In this document: positions 35,313 through 47,166 of the stretch, piece by piece
How the letters are laid out: each line of letters begins with the position of its first letter
Numbering within the stretch: the stretch's first letter is position 1
Origin: Capsaspora owczarzaki ATCC 30864
Taxonomy: Eukaryota; Opisthokonta; Filasterea
DNA: 64,000 nucleotides
NCBI RefSeq assembly: GCF_000151315.2
Contig: NW_011887292.1
Span: forward strand, 2,209,181-2,273,180
Reading direction: 5' to 3'
Translations under genes and position numbers: made by a program
Notes under the pieces: generated by a model
Told to the model about the DNA's origin: nothing
Seen by the model: only the letters and a program-made list of their open reading frames with translations
Databases searched by the model: none

Positions 35313-38300
35313 TTAAAGATGGAACACATTGCCCTTGAACTCGGATGCCTTCAGGGTTTCCGCCCAGGAGTGTGCGGCGACGTAATCGGAAGTAATGGCA
35401 GGGAGTAGGTGCTGCGGCACGCCAAAGGCCTTGACGAGGTTGGCCAAGTGAGGTCGGAGCTCTGCCAAAATGACGTTGACTTCATCCGCCATAATCTCAA
35501 TGTCCTGGCGCGGAATGAACTGGTATGCCAAGAAGCTACAACCGCGAGTGGGAACAATCCAACGCACGACGGGATTGGTCAATCAGCGTGAGCAAAAGTG
35601 CGCCTTAAAACGAACGGCGCTAAACGAACTGCCCTAAATACGCCAATCAACTCATCAATCTCTCCTCGACTCTCACCTTGGCTGCGTTGTAATACGCCAC
35701 ATGGCGTGCAGAGCACGCAGCTTCTCGAGAACCAGACGCTCGGGCGCACTCGACTCGGTCTGAATATCCTCGATAAACCGCGTCAGAACAAAGCGTTCAA
35801 TGTACGCTTGGCCGCACACGGCCGCCAGTTCACCGCAAAGGTTCCAAGCAGAGTCGTCTGCGCGCAAATCAAAAGAAGAGTATCAGCACAGTGAGTGGGT
35901 CGAGTTTCGCCTGAAGGAAACGTTGAAAATTCACGCGTTAACCTACCGTTGTGACCCGCAGCCTTCTTGGCAGAAAGCGCCGCGATAAGACGCTTGATGG
36001 CATCGTACTCGCGAATTTCAAAGATTCGCATTTGGAATTCTGGGTTTTGCACAGAGACATGTTCGATTAGCAAAAGCCAACAGCTCACACATCTCGCTCG
36101 CTGAATATCAAAACTTCCTGACCTGCATTGCGGTGCTTGCTGCCGTTGTCAAAGGCGCTGAGGTTGACTTCCACAAAGCGCTGCGCGGAAGCGTCCCAGA
36201 CAACGGGCTTGGCTGCCGAGAGTGGCACGCCGCGGGCAGTTCCCGCCATGTGTGCGAGACGGTCTGTCGGTTTGGCAAACTGCGGAATGCCGGCTTGTCC
36301 CTTCTCCATGGCACGAGCGTATTCTTTGACGAGCTGGCGGGCCACCTGGACCAAGAGAACATTGTTGTCGCCTTCAAAGGTCATAAACACGTCCGAGTCT
36401 GCCATCAGCACGGGAATGCGGTTCCAGGACGCGTATCCTTGTCCGCCGCACGCCTCTCGGCATGTGCTCAGCGCCTGGCGCATCTGCCAGCCAGACAGCG
36501 CCTTGAGACCCGAAGCAAGAATGTGAATCTCCTTCATTTGGCGAATGCGCTCATCGAAATCGGCACTGCGGTTGACCCAGAGGTTGCGGACATAGTGCGA
36601 GGTAGCGTTCATGGCATACACTCCGGCAATCTCGGGGACAAGGCGGCGCTGGTGGAGCAGGTAGTCCATGATGGGCCGCTCGGGGCTGTCGTCAGGGCTG
36701 TGGAAATTTGGGGCAAGATCCAAAAAAAGAAGGAAAAAAAAAAAGAAAAAGAGAAGGTCAACCAAAATGGTGAGGACAACACCCGTGCCATAGATACCAA
36801 ACAAGGCAATGACCAAACAATCTCGCTGCCTTTACCCGAATTGACGGCGTGCGATCGAGTACAGAACAGCAATTGTCAGCCCAACTTTGGCGAGGTTGGT
36901 GCTTCCGCCAATCTACCAGATGCACAACATTCACTCGTGTCATCAACTAGCGTGTGCACACTCAAAATTTTGAGATCAAAGCACTGTACCATGGACACGC
37001 GACCGGCAACAAGCTCTGCCACCATGGCGCCAAAACGCATGTCGTTGTCCTCAATCATGGAGAGGTATTCGCCATCCTCAGTCACGTTTGCCATGCGATT
37101 GAGCATGTTCATGCGGGGAATGCGGACATTGTTAAACCAAAAGCGACCATTGTCCACGCCTGCAAGGCAAAAAAAAACCAACCAACAAAACAAAAAAATA
37201 AAGGCAACACTGTCAGAAATGCAACCACCCACCTTGCCAGTACGAGATGAGTTTCACATACCATTCAAACCCATCTTCATGCCACAGTCAGCAATCCGAA
37301 TGTTGTGGGGAATCTTGCCGTTTGCATCACGCAGCGGAACAATGAACGCGTGGATACCGCGATTCACGCCGCCAATGTGCAGCTGGGCAAAGACGGTGGC
37401 AGCGTGAGCCGTCAGGGCGTTGCCAATCCAGAACTTTTGCGCAGATTCGGTCGGAGTGTTGATGATAAATTCCTGGGTTGCCTTGTCAAAGGTGGCGGTC
37501 GTCTCGAGGCCCTTCACGTTGCTACCGTGACCAAGCTCGGTCATGGCAAAGCATCCAGGGAGGCGATTGTACGCAATGTCCTTGAGATATTTCTCTGTGA
37601 AGAACAGACAACGATGAGAACAGGATGTGAGTTTTTGGAGGATTGCACAAGACTCAGAAACGTTTCTAACAGAGCAGAAAAGAAGAAAGGTCAAACCGTA
37701 CCATGATGGTACTCTGTGCCGAGATTCCTGACAGATCCTCCCCAAAGGTTCTGTGCGAGGCAAAATGAACGAAAATCAGCCGAAATAGGAACATCCGTTT
37801 TCAACAACGCATGGCGATTTTGCAAGCGCGCACTGCTCCTTCCTTACCACATGGGCACCAACCCTGACAGTCAGGTTGCAGTCGTACATGTACATGCAAT
37901 CGGTGCGAGCATAGACCTCCATTTGGCTCTCGGGGGTGGAGCTGTGAAAATCCAAACCGACGTTAAGCCCATTTTGTCAACTCCAACCAACCAACGTGGT
38001 GTGTGACAACGACCACTTACTTTGGATCCAGCATCTGGTAGGGATAACCGAGATCGCTCAGTCGCTGAAGACGACGCAACGTCAAATCACGGAGCTGCTT
38101 GATGCTCATGTTGTAGTCGAGCTCAAACAGGGGCTCCTTGAGGAGCTCCCACATTGCCTTGCGGGTTGCAAAGTTGTGCTTGTCTGTGTCAGAGTGTTCC
38201 ATTCAAGTCAATCCAAGAGTTTCCGTTGTGTTCCCCAATTGCTTTTTTCCTCTTTTCGTCTCATTGCTCATCGCTGGTGTGATTTTGCACGTGTGTGCGG

Positions 38301-38941
38301 TTTCATGTTGGTTTCAATCTGAGCACCGGCAATTTGCGTTTTGGGCGATTGTTTGGCCACACCAGAGCAGCGACACAAACTTACCAACAAACTTGTTGAG
38401 CAGGTCAATGGAAACGGTCGCTGGTGTCGAGGTTTCAGAAGCAAGGGCAAAAGCAGCAAAACAAACGCAGGGGCGCCAACGGAAGTGAGATAGGGAATCA
38501 AGAGCGTTGACAGAAAAAAAAAAAGAAAAAAAAAAGCAGTTCCGAAAAATCACGTTCTTCGACCGTCGGCCGTTTGTCTTCAAGGCTGTGCCATCTGGTG
38601 AATCGCGCCGCTGGATGCGACAATGCACTGCAAAACCAGCTGTATCTACTTCCGTGCTTGTGCGTTGTTATGGAAGCGGGGAGCGGTCCTTTGCGTGGTG
38701 GCTGACGCGGATCGATCAGGGGTTGCGGGTTTGGCAGCAACCAATTTTGACCAGCCGCACAGCGCTCGAGGCAGTTTGCCGCCATGAACAAGGACAGTAC
38801 AGGGTGTGCAAACTCACAGGAATTGCTGGTGGCACTAGGAGCGCTGTGGTACGTGCCGTGTGCAGTCGTGGAAGGGGCAGCGCCGGCAGCCGCCTCAGGG
38901 TGGAGTGACAGGTGGACGGCGAGTTCGTTCAGCCGCTGCAT
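35313..38941 (-). CDS. Peroxisomal acyl-CoA oxidase, ACX3-like, with PTS2
   Basis: Catalyses the first, FAD-dependent step of peroxisomal beta-oxidation, releasing hydrogen peroxide. Twelve exons: 38941-38818, 38420-38385, 38183-38021, 37941-37848, 37750-37702, 37594-37262, 37159-36990, 36912-36836, 36697-36123, 36039-35947, 35857-35677, 35535-35313; every phase closes, 705 residues. The body matches plant ACX3-type enzymes: [90 protein letters not shown], and [15 protein letters not shown] near the end. The N-terminus [11 protein letters not shown] contains RLNELAVHL, an exact PTS2 nonapeptide (R-L-x5-H-L). The C-terminus (KGNVFHL) is not a PTS1, so import depends on PTS2/PEX7. Confidence 0.93.
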
Positions 38942-40067
38942 GATGATCTTGGAACAATAAAAGCGAGAGTGAGCCTCGAGAGTGTGATGGCCGGATTTGA
39001 TGCTGTGGTTGGTCGAGCGTAAGTCCTTGCTTAAATCAAGGAAGCAAGGAAGTGCTGAAATGGGAGGCGTGCCTTGGTTGGGAGCTGTCGACCGAACGAG
39101 CCAAAATATTTCGATCGTTTTCCAATGCACGTCTTTTGAGGTGACCCACAGTGCGCTGTCTCGTATATGGCGCTCCTTTCACCGTGCAGGTGTGTAGAAA
39201 TATTGTTTTGAAATCATTACACACTCCGTCGCGGCAGGTCAGACTTGAATCGAGTGGAGATTCACGCTGAACAATTTGACGACAGTGTTTCTCGTGTGAT
39301 TCTGACGGTTGTAGAGTAGTCCATGCCCTCTGATGTGTATAAAACGCATGTCCATTACTGTGCGGTACTGTTTCTGATCGCTGCTGAGGATTGTGAGAAA
39401 CCGACGGCAAAATCAACACAAACGAGAAAAATAAAAACCAGCAACTAAAAAAACTGAAATCGTCTGATCCCGGGAAAATTGGTTTTCTCAAAAACTAAGC
39501 CACGCAACGACCGTAGCACAATCACAAAGTGTCAATAACAATAAAAAATCAACACCAGAGATCCAGAGTCGCACAACAACGCCCAGAAACGGCACTTTTC
39601 AAACAGATACGCGTCGACAAAGCGATTTTCAGAATGGGCCGGCGCTCAAACTGCAGTACCACATCAACGAGGTCATCGATAGAGACAGTACTTGATGCCC
39701 AGTACTCGACTGATTGAAAGGCTAGCATCCGACAACAACAACTACATTAGCAGCACGTGTAGATCGACGCAACCTCAACAGGATAGCCAAAATCATAGTC
39801 CTGGCTCCTTCAAACCCAACCAACGACCACAAGGAAGTACCTTGACACAAAACTCATTGCAAACAACAGCAACAAGAAAAAACTAAGAAAAAAAAAAAAA
39901 AGGAAGAAGAGGCCGTCTAACACTGTAATCAAAGTATTCACAAAAAGCAACAATGAACACTCAACACAATGCCAACACCAGCCCACACGGCAACAACGTC
40001 AACTCGAACAAATCATCTCCATCCAAGTTTCAGCTGGAGTCGCAGCTGTCAACCTTGCAGAAAGCAT
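38942..40067. other. Spacer upstream of acyl-CoA oxidase
   Basis: Between the acyl-CoA oxidase start and the cyclophilin stop (both minus). AT-rich with CAA-rich stretches from 39700 to 40010. I see no gene, tRNA or repeat family; the right part should be cyclophilin 3' UTR. Confidence 0.6.
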
Positions 40068-40172
40068 TTAGAGCTGGCCGCAGTCAGCAATGACAACCTT
40101 GGCCTTGGTGGTGCCGGACTGGGAGCCCTGGGCTTCCATCTTGCGGACAATGTCGAGGCCCTCGACGACCGA

Positions 40173-40204
<32 letters not shown>

Positions 40205-40311
40205 TGGTCTTGGAGGTGCAGATGAAGAACTGCGAGCCGTTGGTGTTGGGGCCGGCGTTGGCCATCGAGAGGATGCCGGGGCCGGTGTGCTTGAGGGTGA
40301 AGTTCTCGTCA

Positions 40312-40352
<41 letters not shown>

Positions 40353-41514
40353 TCCGGCAGTGAAGTCGCCACCCTGGCACATGAAGTCGGGGATGATGCG
40401 GTGGAAGCCAGAGTTCTTGAAGCCAAAGCCCTTCTCGCCAGTGCAGAGAGCGCGGAAGTTCTCTGAAATTGCGACGGCATTTTGCAACAAGTGAGTGAGA
40501 TGTGTTGTGTGATTGCAATGAGGGAGACGACAATGATTGCCACAAGCAGTAAAATATCTCGACGGTGCACGCGGCAGAACGCAAGGAGCAAAAAAAAAAA
40601 AAAGAAGACAACCACGCTGTAACTTCGATGAGAACACACAAGCGAGGACTCGTTCAACCAACCCAACCTCAGACATGGAAGGGAGATAGAGTTTATGCGC
40701 GGTTTTGTCATCAAATCACGAAAGTGTTGGCGAATCACCATTAAAAATACGAAAACTGACAAAAAAAAACCACGAAAAAGAAAAATCATCGAAAATACGA
40801 TAAAAACCACATTTTCGACCAAACGCTCAATGCGCACATGCACTGACAGCGCAGAACACGTCCAGTCGGGATGGAATGGCATGGAGTCCATGTACGCAAC
40901 CCAACCCAACTGTCTGCACAACAGGGGAGGAGCGCATTGAAAGAAGAAGCGCACGGAAAAAAAAAGGAAAAAAAAAGGCGATCGCTGCGTTCATGCGTTC
41001 GAATAACAGTTCATGCTCGGTGCCGTCAGACGCAACGGAAGAAGCAAGACCACAAGCAAAAGCAGCACGACACAGCCCGATCTACACAAGCGAGAACGCG
41101 ACAAGCCGTCATCACAGGACGGGAGGAATGGCCGACAAGCCGTTTCAACGCGTTTCGATGTGCAACTGTTTGGATCTTCCATCCCCTCCGGCCGTGTCCA
41201 ACTCGACGAGCCGGTCGCAGCGCAACACAACGACACGCAGAACGCATGCCAAACATCAACATCAGCGAGCAGACATACCAGCAGTCTTGGGGACGACATC
41301 CGAGCGAAGCTGTTCAAAAGGAAGAAGAAGTCAAAAACAAAAAAAAAAAAAAGAAAGCAGAAAAAAAAAAGCATGATTTGTCAGTGACTTTGCACACTCT
41401 GCTGGCTCACGCGAACGAACACCAGCACACAGACGTGTGGCGTACCTCGAAGATGACACGGCCAGCAGCAGCGCCGCCGATGGTGATGTCGAAGAAGACA
41501 CGGGGAAGAGCCAT
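40068..41514 (-). CDS. PPIA: Cyclophilin A peptidyl-prolyl isomerase
   Basis: Catalyses cis-trans isomerisation of peptidyl-prolyl bonds in the cytosol. Exons: 41514-41446, 41309-41279, 40462-40068; phases close, 164 residues, the normal size. Starts [20 protein letters not shown]. Active-site residues are all present: [17 protein letters not shown] (Arg, Phe, Met, Gln), [11 protein letters not shown], and the cyclosporin-contact Trp in [12 protein letters not shown]. Exon 2 is only 31 bases ([10 protein letters not shown]). No signal peptide or C-terminal retention signal. The 816-bp second intron carries A runs. It is divergently paired with calcineurin A, 526 bp away. Confidence 0.98.
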
Positions 41515-42040
41515 TGTTCAAGTTGTGTTTTGAAAGTGGAGTGCGTTTTCTGCATTTTCAAAAAAAAAAAACCAAACCAAAATCCCAAAATGTAAATATG
41601 CAATTGCAACAACCGAAACGAATCACGCTTGGTTGGCAATCCATTGAAAGGTCAACTACATCGTCAATCAATACAGTTGTACAGTATTGGAAACGCCCAC
41701 CTTCCGGCGTTCGATCGAGCAAGCCGGACAAGACGAAAAGCCAAGAAAGCGCCAAAAACGAACCAAAAAAGTACGCACTCAAACACCTCCTCCAACAAAG
41801 ACCCGCCCAGCATGGCAGGAAAAATTCCAACACGAAACAGCCGCTACAGAGCCATCGCACAAACAACCAAGCAACAGCCATACGCCACATTGTAGTGCGA
41901 TCGTGCAGCAAAAAACAAAAACAAAAGCACAAAACCAAAAAACACCTTTTTTTTTTCGAGAACAATGAAAAAACCAAAAAAAAAAAAAAAAAACCAATAT
42001 AAAAAAGGGGCTCATTTTTCTTTTTCAAATTTCACCATCA
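41515..42040. promoter_or_regulatory. Divergent promoter region, cyclophilin / calcineurin A
   Basis: A-rich on the plus strand, with A runs at about 41560 and 41975-41993. Both genes start outward from it, so it must hold both promoters. No clear TATA box; I cannot pick out specific factor sites. Confidence 0.45.
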
Positions 42041-42221
42041 ATGGCGAGCACAACCGAGCGCGCTGTCGTGGACACGCCTGCCCCTGCGGCCAACCGCCTG
42101 ACCATCGAAGAGGCAAGCAGCAGCCACGTCATGCACCCTATTCGTCTCTCCATTCTCATCTGCGGCACCAGCTCTGCTTCTTCTGGTTGCAATGCGCGCA
42201 TCCAGCCAAACAACACACACC

Positions 42222-42254
<33 letters not shown>

Positions 42255-45200
42255 AAGCGAGAGAGAAAGCCAAAAACACCGTCAAATCACTTTTGGTTTG
42301 CCTGCTGTGGCTTGTGTGGGGGAAGGAGCTGCGATCGCTTTGCCGGCTGTGACGCAGAAGCGGGCACAGGCTCGGTGCAGCCCCCTTCCCCAGCAACCTC
42401 AATCACGGCGTAGAAACGGCGAAACTGATTATTCGGATTTATTCTTATTTTGAAAACTGTTCATTTCCATGGACCCGGAGAGCTCGCCGTCGCTCGACTT
42501 GTCCATCTCCCAGGCCCCTGGTCGTCGGAAGCGAGGAGGAGCTTTTCGGCAGCAACACGGTCATGAGCGAGGCGATGGTCAAAAGCACTGCCAAGAAAGG
42601 CGAAGAACAAGGGAAAAAAAAGAAAAAGAAAAAAAAAAAAGAAGCAATAGCAGAAAAAAAAAATCCAATAAAAATAAACCAACCAACCCTCCTTCCGTTC
42701 GCCGCCGTGCCTTCCACGTCTCGTCAGGCGTGGTATGGGCTATGAGCACCGTCCCTCTGGTTGCTTGCACCATTCGTGCGCAAAGTTGAGGCGGTCGAGC
42801 CTTTCATGCCAATGAACAATCAAGACATGCGAAAAGGCGAAGCGAACAAAAAAAAAAAAAAAAAGCAAAAAAAGCAAAAAAAAAGTGTTTTGTTGTTCGA
42901 ACGCAGCAATATATTGAGGATTCTATGAGCCACTCTCATGCTCGGCCAGTGTGGTCGATGGCAGAACGACGCAGCAACTCGGCAATTTGGTTGTCGCGTG
43001 ATCGTGTCTGGTCGTCATGCGCGACACTCGTCGAGGTGGAGTCGAGTCAACGCGTGCTTGCCTTTTTTTTTTTTTTTTTTTTTTTTGTCTGCTTCCTTTT
43101 CACTTTTTGTTGTTGCGCGCATTGGGAAACGAGATTGGGACAACGGCATTCTGCGATACGATGACACTACGCCATCCCCACGTGCACAAGAGCCAATGGG
43201 AGAGTTCGAGATAGAGATGGAGAGACGAAAACGTTGGTTTGACTTACAGTTGATCATCTAACTTTTTTTTTTTTTTTTGGCTCTTTCCGTTATTTTTTTT
43301 TTTTTTTTTGTTTCCGAATTCGCGTTCACACACTTTGCAGGCCTACAAGGATGACAAAGTCGACTTTGAGCTGATCAAGCGCCATTTCGTCAGCGAGGGT
43401 CGATTGTCCGAGGATCTCGCTCTGCGTATTCTGCGCGAGGGCACTGCCGTTCTGCGCGCCGAGGAGACCCTTCTTAACATTGACGCACCCATCACTGGTA
43501 GGTCGATTCTTGCTCCAGCATGGTGCCAGAAGGGCGTGGCTAGCTCGGTTCCTCCTATTGCATGCCCATGAAACATACTGACGCGAATCTGATTGATGTT
43601 TGTCGGACCTTTCCAGTTTGCGGCGACATCCATGGCCAGTTCTTCGATCTCATGAAGCTGTTCGAAGTCGGCGGTCATCCAAGCACAACACGATACCTTT
43701 TCCTGGGCGACTATGTTGATCGCGGCTACTTTTCGATCGAGGTACGATGTTCTCGACGGTTTTTTCGACGGACTCCTTTTTTCTGTTCTTTTTTTTTTTC
43801 TTTTTTTTTTTTAAAAACTCGTTCTATCGGGTTTTTGATGTTCTCCCTCCACTGTTCCTGCAATCATCCGCCTTCCATCCATTCGAATTTGCTGGATGCA
43901 CGGGCTTGTACTCACCTTGGACCTTGGACCTCCTTGGACCTGCCCGAACAGTGCGTCTTGTATCTTTGGGCCCTGAAAACCACCTTCAAGGACTCTCTGT
44001 TCCTCTTGCGAGGCAATCACGAGTGCCGACACCTGACAGAGTACTTTACATTCAAGCAAGAATGTACGTTTCATGCGACCCCCAAGCAACTCTCTCGCTT
44101 TTTTGCTGTTTTTCAAAAAAAAAAATGCTAACGTCTCTCTCCCCGCTCGTAGGCAAGTACAAGTACTCTGAGACCGTCTACGAAGCATGCATGGAGGCCT
44201 TTGACTGCCTACCACTGGCAGCTGTTATGAACGGACAGTTCCTTTGCGTGCATGGTGGATTGTCGCCCGAAATCAACACATTGGATGACATCCGAAAGAT
44301 TGATCGAATCCGAGAGCCCCCGGCGTACGGCCCCATGTGCGATCTGCTATGGGCAGACCCCCTCGAGGACTTTGGTGAAGAGAAGGACGATGATTTCTAC
44401 GTGCACAACCACGTTCGCGGCTGCTCGTTCTTTTACAGCTACCACGCAGCGTGCGCCTTCCTCGAGAAGAACAACTTGCTGTCAATTATCCGCGCACACG
44501 AGGCACAAGATGCAGGGTATCGCATGTACAAGAAGAGCACCACCACCGGCTTCCCATCGGTCATCACCATTTTCTCAGCACCCAATTACCTCGATGTCTA
44601 CAACAACAAGGCTGCCGTTCTCAAATACGAAAACAACGTCATGAACATTCGTCAGTTCAACTGCTCACCGCATCCGTACTGGCTGCCCAACTTCATGGAC
44701 GTCTTCACCTGGTCGTTGCCATTCGTGGGCGAGAAGGTTATTGCCATGCTCATGGCCATGCTCAATATCTGCTCCGACGAAGAGCTGGCTGATGACGACA
44801 CTTCTGAGGAAGGAGGTATGTTGTTTGTCGCCACAACCGTCAGTGCTCTATTGGAGCACTCGCCCATTCGTTTCGTTTTTATTCTGTTCTCACACCCGAA
44901 TTTACATTGTTGCTTCATCTATTTTTTTTCTTGTTTCAAACACAGCTGCTGAAAAGGCCGCTCGCCGAGAAGCCATCAAGAACAAGATTATGGCTGTCGG
45001 CAAGATGGCCCGTCTGTTCTCGGTTCTCCGTGAAGAGAGCGAGAGCATTCTCACCCTCAAGGGTCTCACTCCCAACCAGCAGCTGCCTCAAGGCATCTTG
45101 TCCAAGGGCAAGCAAGGCATTAAGAGTGGTGAGTTTGCTGATGCACGAGCCCACGCACACGAATAATTTCCAAGCGGCGCTTTTCCTTGTCATTTTGCTC

Positions 45201-45358
45201 ACATTTGCTGTCTTTGTTTTTGTTGTTGTTTCTTGTCTCTAGCAATCACCACGTTCGCCGAGGCCAAGGAAGTCGATCGTGAGAACGAGCGCATGCCTCC
45301 GCGAAAGGATTCAACAGAACAAGATCTGGCTCGCAACATGTCGCGCATGAAAGTGTAA
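42041..45358 (+). CDS. PPP3C: Calcineurin A, catalytic subunit of protein phosphatase 2B
   Basis: Calcium/calmodulin-activated Ser/Thr phosphatase. Exons: 42041-42112, 43341-43497, 43617-43741, 43952-44063, 44153-44815, 44946-45128, 45243-45358; phases close, 475 residues. Metal and catalytic motifs: [60 protein letters not shown]. The calcineurin B-binding helix ([17 protein letters not shown]), calmodulin-binding segment ([20 protein letters not shown]) and autoinhibitory segment ([15 protein letters not shown]) are all present, so regulation should be conventional. Shorter than the human enzyme (521) mainly at both ends. Exon 1 (MASTTERAV...RLTIEE) ends at GAG|GCAAGC, a probable GC-AG intron. 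Confidence 0.96.
42223..42252 (+). repeat. A30 homopolymer in calcineurin intron 1
   Basis: Thirty consecutive A after an ACACACACCC stretch. Intron 1 (42113-43340) also has A runs near 42615-42640 and 42848-42864 and T runs near 43063-43086 and 43263-43309. Confidence 0.9.
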
Positions 45359-46017
45359 AGTGCTCGACGTGCTGCAAGGCTCTCCCTGAAATTCGCGGTG
45401 AACATTGCGCGGTGGGCTCGCCTGGGAAACCCCCCCCATTTTTTCGTCGTTTCAGTTGGCCTACTTTCATCATCTCTCTTTTTCCTTTTTTTTTTGTTGT
45501 TGTTTGAAGCCTCCTTTTTGTGTCCCTGTGAAAAGTCCTTTTTTTCGGTTTGCCTTCTACTCTTTGCCGGTCTCTGACTGTGTCTTCTCTCATCTTCGAC
45601 GCCCGGCTGCGCTGCTGACTTGCTTCCATTTCTTTGGGGTTTGTCTTTTGCGTATGCATTTTTCAACTCGCCTCGTCTCCCGAGAGTCCTTTCGGGGGGC
45701 CCTCGTATTAATTTTCGTTGTTGTCTCTTGTTGTCGTCTTTCGCATGGCCCTTCATTCTGTTCCCCTTTTGCTTTACCAATTCCCTACGTGTCAGAATTG
45801 TCGGTTTTTTGTTTGTTGTGAAATGCGTTCTGCATGAAGCGCCAGTTATCCAACTTATCAGCTTTGTTTGTCTGCTATCCTGCAACGCAAAGCACATTAA
45901 AAGCATTCTTCAATGGACTGTTGGCAACAATACTTGCTGGAAGGATGGTTGTTGGGACAAACAAAAAGCAACACAAACAATCTCAAAGCAACCGGCAAAA
46001 ACACACAACATTCTTCA
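45359..46017. other. Convergent 3' spacer between calcineurin A and SNRNP27
   Basis: Strongly pyrimidine-rich on the plus strand from 45440 to 45790. No gene seen. Confidence 0.6.
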
Positions 46018-46923
46018 CTACTTGATCTGATCCAGCGGACGATTGAAGCCGCCTCGTCGATTCATATACTGGCGGTAACGACGGGGTTGCTTGATGGCGG
46101 CAGCACTGACATCGGCGCCTGGAACGTGCTTGCCCTTGGTTGAGCCAAACCCGCTGATGCCCATCATCCGCATCACCTCGAGATCGGGATCCTCCATCTC
46201 ATCGCCATCTTCCCCACTTGCCATCATCACAGCTTCGTTGCTACCAGGAGGCGCCAAGCCGACGTTGGCATTCGATGCAACGGAATGGGATCCCTCTCCG
46301 GCACGATTGCTTGAAATCTGTGCAGCCTTTGCGCCGCCTGTGTTTTTCCCACTATCACGGGACGCGGATGCGTTCGAGACTTGCGTCGGAGGCTTTGGTG
46401 CAGCGGCAACAGCAGCAGAGGCGGCAGCAGCAGCAGCAGCATCCTCGCGTCGTCGTCGGGCCGCTGCCTGGAGTGCGCGATCGAAATCAGTTTCATCCTC
46501 GCTGTCGGAGTGAGGGCTGCGACTGCGGCTACGACCACGACTCGAGTCCCGCCGGCTGCTTCGACTTGAGCGAGAGCGACGACGGTCGTCCCCGGCGTCC
46601 GGGCTGCGGCTCCGCGAGCGGTTTCGACGGTACCCTCCATCGTCCGATCGCCCACCTGCACTTGGCCGTCCACGCGTATCTCCTCGGTAATCATCATAGC
46701 CACCACGGTCGCGATCGTCCCGTCCACCACGGTGGTCTCGCTGGTCTCGTTGGTCTCGCTGGTCTCGACGGTCGCGATCGTCGTCGTCTCGTCGGTCTGA
46801 GTTCTCAGAGCCACCACTTCGGTCGGCGCTCACTGAGCCTGGAGCAAAGTTTCCGAGTCGGTCTGGATGCACGGCTGGGCGGGGCGCTGCTGCGACAGCT
46901 GGAGGAGTCTGGTCGTCGCTCAT
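46018..46923 (-). CDS. SNRNP27: U4/U6.U5 tri-snRNP 27 kDa protein
   Basis: Spliceosomal tri-snRNP protein that influences 5' splice-site choice. One exon, 301 residues from ATG 46923 ([10 protein letters not shown]). The last 55 residues are the family's hallmark: [19 protein letters not shown] and [19 protein letters not shown], nearly identical to the human C-terminus ([20 protein letters not shown]). The N-terminal half is an RD/RS domain ([19 protein letters not shown], then SRSRSP clusters), followed by an Ala-rich stretch that is longer than in animals (human protein 155 residues). Nuclear, probably phosphorylated by SR kinases. Confidence 0.95.
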   Translation of the reverse strand: [301 protein letters not shown]

Positions 46924-47166
46924 TCGTATGTTCTGAGAGAGAAGACTGCCGTGGTTTGTTAATTTTGGTTTTCGATCACGAATAAGGACGTTTGTTATTC
47001 TTGAAAGCACACACACACACGAAACAACCGCAACAAACAAACAGGGGGCCCGATCAAGACCGAAAAAAAAAAAAAATCAACAAGACCAATCATCAACACC
47101 AACGCCAACATCAACATCCCCAACATCCAACAACAAGAACAACTACACCAAACACAAAACATCCAC

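Noticed and set aside
38942-40067. Short frames upstream of the acyl-CoA oxidase gene.
   Set aside because: None has conserved-looking sequence or usable splice sites, and no tRNA-like fold was seen.
42469-42789. A frame starting [14 protein letters not shown] with a good ATG context inside calcineurin intron 1.
   Set aside because: It degenerates into a Lys run over an A tract and matches nothing I know; an unannotated small gene remains possible but unsupported.
46218-46985. A 255-codon plus-strand frame rich in Arg, His and Gly.
   Set aside because: It is antisense to the RD/RS domain of SNRNP27 and has no independent support.
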